43,876 nucleotides of DNA, taken from Rhodospirillales bacterium. Lineage in GTDB: Bacteria; Pseudomonadota; Alphaproteobacteria; Bin95. Below, one piece after another: positions 39,329 to 43,876 of this stretch (positions are counted from its first letter, which is position 1; the number at the start of each line of letters is the position of its first letter). The stretch covers positions 1-43,876 of the forward strand of contig VMCJ01000029.1 of the NCBI GenBank assembly GCA_008081395.1, given 5' to 3'. The position numbers were made by a program, and so were the translations under genes. Under the pieces are notes generated by a model, which was not told where the DNA came from, did no database searches, and saw only the letters and a program-made list of their open reading frames with translations.

Positions 39329-40615
39329 CTAACTTTTATCCTTAGATGATGGTGGTATTGATCCCGCCAATCGGTAACGGAAACGAACAAATGCAAGAGC
39401 AGCAAGACCAAAAAGAGATGTCATGCACAGCGCTATTGGCGCGCTCAATTGCTCAGCAACCCATCCAATGCAAAAAAAGCCGATTGGGGCGGTACCAATA
39501 CATAAAGTAAGCACACCAAGAACACGGCTTCTGAAAGCCGGAGGTGCTGCTAAATAAGAAAGAGTGCTTTGCATTGCTGAGAAACAAGCTCCAGCAATGC
39601 CAATCCCAACTAAAACTGCACCACACGCAATAAACGGAAGACTGATGTTGGAAATATTAATTGCTAGTCCTGCTAAAACACCCACAAGGGCCAAATACAC
39701 TGCAACGCCACGAAAATAGATTTTAAAGTGAATTTCAGGCCGCGCTATCAATGCAACCATAATAGCTCCAATAAAAGCACCAAGCCCCTCCAAACTCGAC
39801 AACACCCCAACCCAGAAAGGGTCAAGTTTTAGTTGCCGAGCACCCAAAACAGGAATCATGGACGTAAAGGCAAAACCAAAAATATTAAAAACTATGGTTA
39901 CCGATAGCACGAGCTTGAGCCATACATCGCCAGATACTAGACGAACGCCGCCTGCGAGATCATTGAACAGAGATGTAGTAGATTTAGAAAGGACTTTAAT
40001 TTGGGGTAACTGCACTGATGCTACTAACAGCAGAACTATGGTGTAACAAACAAAGCTGAACACAAAGACACCCGCTATTCCCATTAACTGTAACGTCAGT
40101 CCACCGAGAAGCGGCCCAAGCATTCGAGTAGCATTACCAGTTGCAGCGTCTAGGCTCATTGCTGGCGCAAGTGCATTTCCAGATAAATCTCCTATCAGCC
40201 GACGTCGTATCGGCATATCGGTAGCCCAGAAAACCCCCGCCAGAAGAGACGCTATGGCAATATGGCCAAATACTAATTCCCCCACATGCGCCACATACGC
40301 CATTATTAATGATACGGAGCAAACGAGCGCGGTTGTTGCAATAAATAAATGCTTCCGGTCTGTTCTATCGGCAACTACGCCCCACAACGGGCCAGTTAAT
40401 GCCATCGGTGCCATGAACAAGAGAGGCACCATAGATACTAAAAAAGGCGATGCTGTAATATCGAGAGTGTAAACGCTCAACGCCAAAAGCTGCAGCCACC
40501 TAATTACTCCGATTAGGGTGCCTGCCATCCAAAACGCTAGAAAGCCCTTGTCGAAAAGAAGAGACTTTATACCCTGTGGAACTTCGGGCTGATGTTCTAC
40601 ATTTGCGGAATTCAA
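39329..40615 (-). CDS. MFS transporter, probable TTG start
   Basis: 428 aa, about 12 hydrophobic segments, GVVADRTDRKHLFIATTAL loop motif; the start codon is TTG and an in-frame stop lies shortly upstream with no ATG between. Confidence 0.83.
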   Translation of the reverse strand: MNSANVEHQPEVPQGIKSLLFDKGFLAFWMAGTLIGVIRWLQLLALSVYTLDITASPFLVSMVPLLFMAPMALTGPLWGVVADRTDRKHLFIATTALVCSVSLIMAYVAHVGELVFGHIAIASLLAGVFWATDMPIRRRLIGDLSGNALAPAMSLDAATGNATRMLGPLLGGLTLQLMGIAGVFVFSFVCYTIVLLLVASVQLPQIKVLSKSTTSLFNDLAGGVRLVSGDVWLKLVLSVTIVFNIFGFAFTSMIPVLGARQLKLDPFWVGVLSSLEGLGAFIGAIMVALIARPEIHFKIYFRGVAVYLALVGVLAGLAINISNISLPFIACGAVLVGIGIAGACFSAMQSTLSYLAAPPAFRSRVLGVLTLCIGTAPIGFFCIGWVAEQLSAPIALCMTSLFGLAALAFVRFRYRLAGSIPPSSKDKS

Positions 40616-40900
40616 GATGTAATCCGTACTAAATGGTTAAAGTCGACTTGTGCAAAAAACAATTTCTTGAAGAGGCGGATGAATACCGCCAAACCGGATT
40701 CTCAAAAAAGAGGTTTTCACAAATCCATATCACATCAAATGAAATATAGACGAACACTTAAAATCTTACGAAATTTCTCCTGCTTCCATTTTCCTAAAAA
40801 TTCTTAGCTTTTTGAGTCATTATACTTTCCATTCGGGAAAGGTACTTCCTCGATATAACTTTAAATAGGTCTTAAGACTGGTATCAGTGAGGGCGGGCGC

Positions 40901-41923
40901 ATGGCGACTAAAACGCACCAATCAAGTGAAGCTATGATTGACCAAACACGAGATGGAATTCCAATTCTCGACATATCAGCATACCTCGCGAGCAAGCCCG
41001 GCGCCTTAGAAGCTTTAGCTGAAGGTATTAGAAGCGCGCTAACTAATATTGGTTTCTTTTATATCGCAGAGCACCCTATTCCATCTGATTTACTTGAGCG
41101 AATGTTTGAGGAAACAAAACGCTTCCATGCGCTTCCCCTCGAAAGAAAAATGAAGATCCATCTTAATCGTTCTAACAACGGATATATGCCGCTGAAAGGG
41201 CACGCCCAACGACACTCCGTTCTCAACAAAAATCCGAAACCGAATGAAAATGAGTCATTTTTTGCGCGCCGCGAGAGGGACCCCGAAGATCCAGATGTTA
41301 AAGCTGGTAAAGATCTTCGCGATCCAAATCAGTGGCCAGAAAATCTTCCTGGATTCAAATCGACAGTGCAAAAGTATATGACGACCATGGAGGCTTTCAG
41401 CCTCCAGTTGCTACCTGCTTATGCTGTCGCGTTTGGTATGGAGCCCAACTACTTTGAGCCTTATTTCAAGGAAAGCGAAACGATAGTCAGGATGATCCAC
41501 TATCCAACTGCGTCAAAAACCGATTATGCAGAAAACATATTTGGCACAGCACCTCATACAGATCGGAATTTTTCCACGTTTCTCGCCCAGGCGAACGTTC
41601 CAGGTTTGCAAATCCGAACCCCTAAGGGGGAGTGGCTCCCCGCACCGATCATTTCGGGGACTTTTCTAGTGAATTCAGGGGATACTCTGCGGCGGTGGAC
41701 TAACGATAGATTTCTCTCAACGGCGCATCGTGTTTTTAATAACTCCGGTGAGGATCGATATTCTATTCCATTCTTCCTCGCTCCAAATTTAACCGCAAAA
41801 ATTGCGCCATTGGCTAGCTGCGTTGATGCTTTGCACCCTGCGAAGTATCCTGATGTGATCTACGAGGACATGCAGATTGAGTTTCTAAACAAAAACTATT
41901 TCAACAGGCAGAAGCAAACCTGA
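40901..41923 (+). CDS. Isopenicillin N synthase-like 2-oxoglutarate/Fe(II) oxygenase
   Basis: IPILDISAYL, IGFFYIAEHPIPSDLLERMFEETKRFHALPLERKMKI, TAPHTDRNFSTFLAQANVPGLQI (HxD), FLSTAHRVFNNSGEDRYSIPFFLAPN (H, RxS). Confidence 0.9.
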   Translation: MATKTHQSSEAMIDQTRDGIPILDISAYLASKPGALEALAEGIRSALTNIGFFYIAEHPIPSDLLERMFEETKRFHALPLERKMKIHLNRSNNGYMPLKGHAQRHSVLNKNPKPNENESFFARRERDPEDPDVKAGKDLRDPNQWPENLPGFKSTVQKYMTTMEAFSLQLLPAYAVAFGMEPNYFEPYFKESETIVRMIHYPTASKTDYAENIFGTAPHTDRNFSTFLAQANVPGLQIRTPKGEWLPAPIISGTFLVNSGDTLRRWTNDRFLSTAHRVFNNSGEDRYSIPFFLAPNLTAKIAPLASCVDALHPAKYPDVIYEDMQIEFLNKNYFNRQKQT

Positions 41924-41977
41924 ATATGGAGAGTTCAGTCATCAATTTGTTGATGATTTATGCTTAAGGAGGCCTTG

Positions 41978-42649
41978 ATGAGATTAGCTTTAATACTTAC
42001 GCATCTTGTTGCTTTTTTCTTGGTTTCGATACCTGCACATGCGGAAAAAGTTGGCTCTGTCAGGCTTGTTGAAATCTATGGCTATGGGACACTAGTAGGC
42101 GAAAAGCGCCAACCTCTCTTCGCACGCGACGATGTAATCTTAAACATGGAAATCGAAAGCGTTGAGGACGGCCGCATCGACGTAAGGTTTAAAGACAACA
42201 CTCGACTAATTGTGGGATCTCTTGGCAAAGTTAAAATTGATAATTTTGCGTTTAACCCAAAATCCAGCACAGGTGATTTATCACTAAATATTGCAACTGG
42301 TCTGATGCGCTTTGTGACAGGCAAAATGGCAAGCAAAAGTTATATAGTTCGCACACCTTCTGCCGTACTTGGAGTTCGCGGAACAGATTTTATCGTGTCC
42401 ATAGATGCAAGTGGAGGTACTTTAGTTTCGGTATTGGAGGGAATAGTGGAGGTAACACCCATAAATGGTTCACCATCTTTAGTCAGCGCTGGCTCTACAG
42501 CTGAAACTGATGGCGGACAAATATCCATATCGCCAACTAAAGGTTTGCCAGAAATTTCGGAGACCACATTCGGGGTCAGCTCTGAGTCCAATGATAATGG
42601 CGGCGGAAATGACAGCGGTGGTGGCGGAGGAGATGGCGGCGGTTATTGA
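41978..42649 (+). CDS. FecR-domain protein with signal peptide and Gly-rich C-terminal tail
   Basis: AAGGAGG SD at 41966-41972, ATG 41978; MRLALILTHLVAFFLVSIPAHA signal peptide; IRTPSAVLGVRGTDFIVSI FecR motif; GGGNDSGGGGGDGGGY tail. Confidence 0.85.
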   Translation: MRLALILTHLVAFFLVSIPAHAEKVGSVRLVEIYGYGTLVGEKRQPLFARDDVILNMEIESVEDGRIDVRFKDNTRLIVGSLGKVKIDNFAFNPKSSTGDLSLNIATGLMRFVTGKMASKSYIVRTPSAVLGVRGTDFIVSIDASGGTLVSVLEGIVEVTPINGSPSLVSAGSTAETDGGQISISPTKGLPEISETTFGVSSESNDNGGGNDSGGGGGDGGGY

Positions 42650-42897
42650 GTTTCTCTTGGCCGTTTAATTAGCTTGGCGCTCGAATTTTTTGCCTTCTCA
42701 AGAAGTGCTTTTGCGCAAATTTCTACCCCTAAATCAGGAACATTTATCCAAATTTTGGATATTAACCCGTCATCTAGCTCTAGTCTTAATTCGGTTAGCG
42801 ATGTGGAATAGAGGTTTTAGATGTTGTTACTTCGTGATATGAAAAGTGTCTCTTTAACCAAATCAATATCTACGAATTTTACTTCTAAAAAATAACT

Positions 42898-42921
42898 AAA
42901 GCCCGCCAAGAGGCGGGCTTT
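42898..42921 (-). terminator. Rho-independent terminator for hpf (minus strand)
   Basis: AAAGCCCGCC-AAGA-GGCGGGCTTT; on the minus strand followed by AGTTATTTTTTAG. Confidence 0.85.
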
Positions 42922-42953
42922 AGCGTTTCAGGTTTTAAAACTTCTAGTCCCCA

Positions 42954-43529
42954 CTATTCCTGCATTGATGGATCGACCCAACCAATATTACCATCTTCTC
43001 TTCGATAAACCGCATTCAGCTGGCCGTTTGCCGCGTTACGGAAAAAGAGGTTTGTCCGTCCCGAAATATTTATGCGGTTCACAGCCATTGAAACCGTCAG
43101 TTCCGGAATAGTCATCGTTGTTTCGGCAACAATTACTGGCTCACTTCCAGCCCCATAAGCCGCTTCTTCTCTATTGTCCTGCTCTCTTTCAGCAGAATTG
43201 GTTGTTAGAGATATGATGGGTGATGGAGAATGATGATTAGTTGATACAAGTTTCCGCTTATATCGGCGAAGCTGCTTAGCCATTCGCTCCAAAGCTGCAT
43301 CAAAGGCTGAGTGAGCATCAACCGCTGAGCCTGAACTTTCTATAGTCGTGCCACGAGCAATATGAGCCCGTAAACTGGCAAAAAAGTGTCTTTGCTGTCG
43401 CTTGAGTGTCGCTTGGCCTTCAATTGCATTTTCAAAATAACGGCCAACTTTTTCGACGAATTCACTCTCTATGCGAGAGGTTAATGTTTTTCCAACATCC
43501 ATACCATGACCTGTTACAACGATTTCCAT
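42954..43529 (-). CDS. hpf: Ribosome hibernation promoting factor, long form
   Basis: MEIVVTGHGMDVGKTLTSRIESEFVEKVGRYF..., SAFDAALERMAKQLRRYKRKL, C-terminal dimerization domain VSMAVNRINISGRTNLFFRNAANGQLNAVYRREDGNIGWVDP. Confidence 0.93.
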   Translation of the reverse strand: MEIVVTGHGMDVGKTLTSRIESEFVEKVGRYFENAIEGQATLKRQQRHFFASLRAHIARGTTIESSGSAVDAHSAFDAALERMAKQLRRYKRKLVSTNHHSPSPIISLTTNSAEREQDNREEAAYGAGSEPVIVAETTMTIPELTVSMAVNRINISGRTNLFFRNAANGQLNAVYRREDGNIGWVDPSMQE

Positions 43530-43876
43530 TTACTAGGCTCCTTTGTAATTACGGTTTTTGGAAACAGTAGCGTACCTCCAATGAGGACGCCTTGGTCAAG
43601 GAAAACAGAAAAAAATTGGTTGAGTAAATCTGCAACACAATGATTTTATTTGTTTAATTACTGAGTTTTTTAATTTTGATTATCTATTCATTCCTGATTG
43701 CCAATTAAAATTGGTCCATGACTAAATTAAAGACAGTAAAACAGTGGTTTATAGAAGGTTTAAAGCACCTCTGATCGCAATCCTTTGCAACTGTGCAATG
43801 CAGACAAAAAAATATGTTTAAATGAATATTTTTTAAGATTTCTGAAAGGATCTCGCCATTTTAGTTCGTATAAATT

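Noticed and set aside
42082-42336. 84-aa minus-strand ORF within fecR
   Set aside because: Shadow frame; fecR has a signal peptide, SD and domain motif.
1-43876. CRISPR arrays, tRNA/rRNA genes, transposases, phage or toxin-antitoxin genes
   Set aside because: Looked for direct repeats, cloverleaf-like segments and recombinase motifs by eye; none convincing. A tRNAscan/Infernal run would be decisive.

Overview
The window is chromosomal sequence from an alphaproteobacterium; a GcrA-type regulator at 2422-2901 supports this. It is densely packed with about 40 protein-coding genes. I saw no rRNA, tRNA, CRISPR, IS or phage features. The left half (1-21.3 kb) is mostly housekeeping or ordinary metabolic genes: pccB 3' part, ilvE, gcrA, a cytochrome c, an MR/MLE enzyme, a sulfurtransferase, cysQ, a GlcD-like oxidase, an orphan modA, a tight argD-argF-hslO-lipoprotein-uppP operon, recX and a carbonic anhydrase. 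The right half (about 21.3-41.9 kb) looks like a catabolic island. It contains two Baeyer-Villiger-type flavin monooxygenases, two GMC oxidoreductases, two MBL-fold hydrolases with lactonase-like motifs, an orphan molybdenum-hydroxylase large subunit, a DUF3237 protein, a CaiB/BaiF CoA-transferase with unusual domain order, two Fe(II)/2-oxoglutarate-type oxygenases, an ACAD10/11-like acyl-CoA dehydrogenase, a thiolase-like protein and two MFS transporters. The most interesting hypothesis is that these genes encode an 'alcohol -> ketone -> lactone -> hydroxy acid -> CoA thioester -> beta-oxidation' route for an unknown cyclic, terpenoid or sterol-like substrate, built from two related modules. 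All product calls come from reading motifs by eye; no database search was run.
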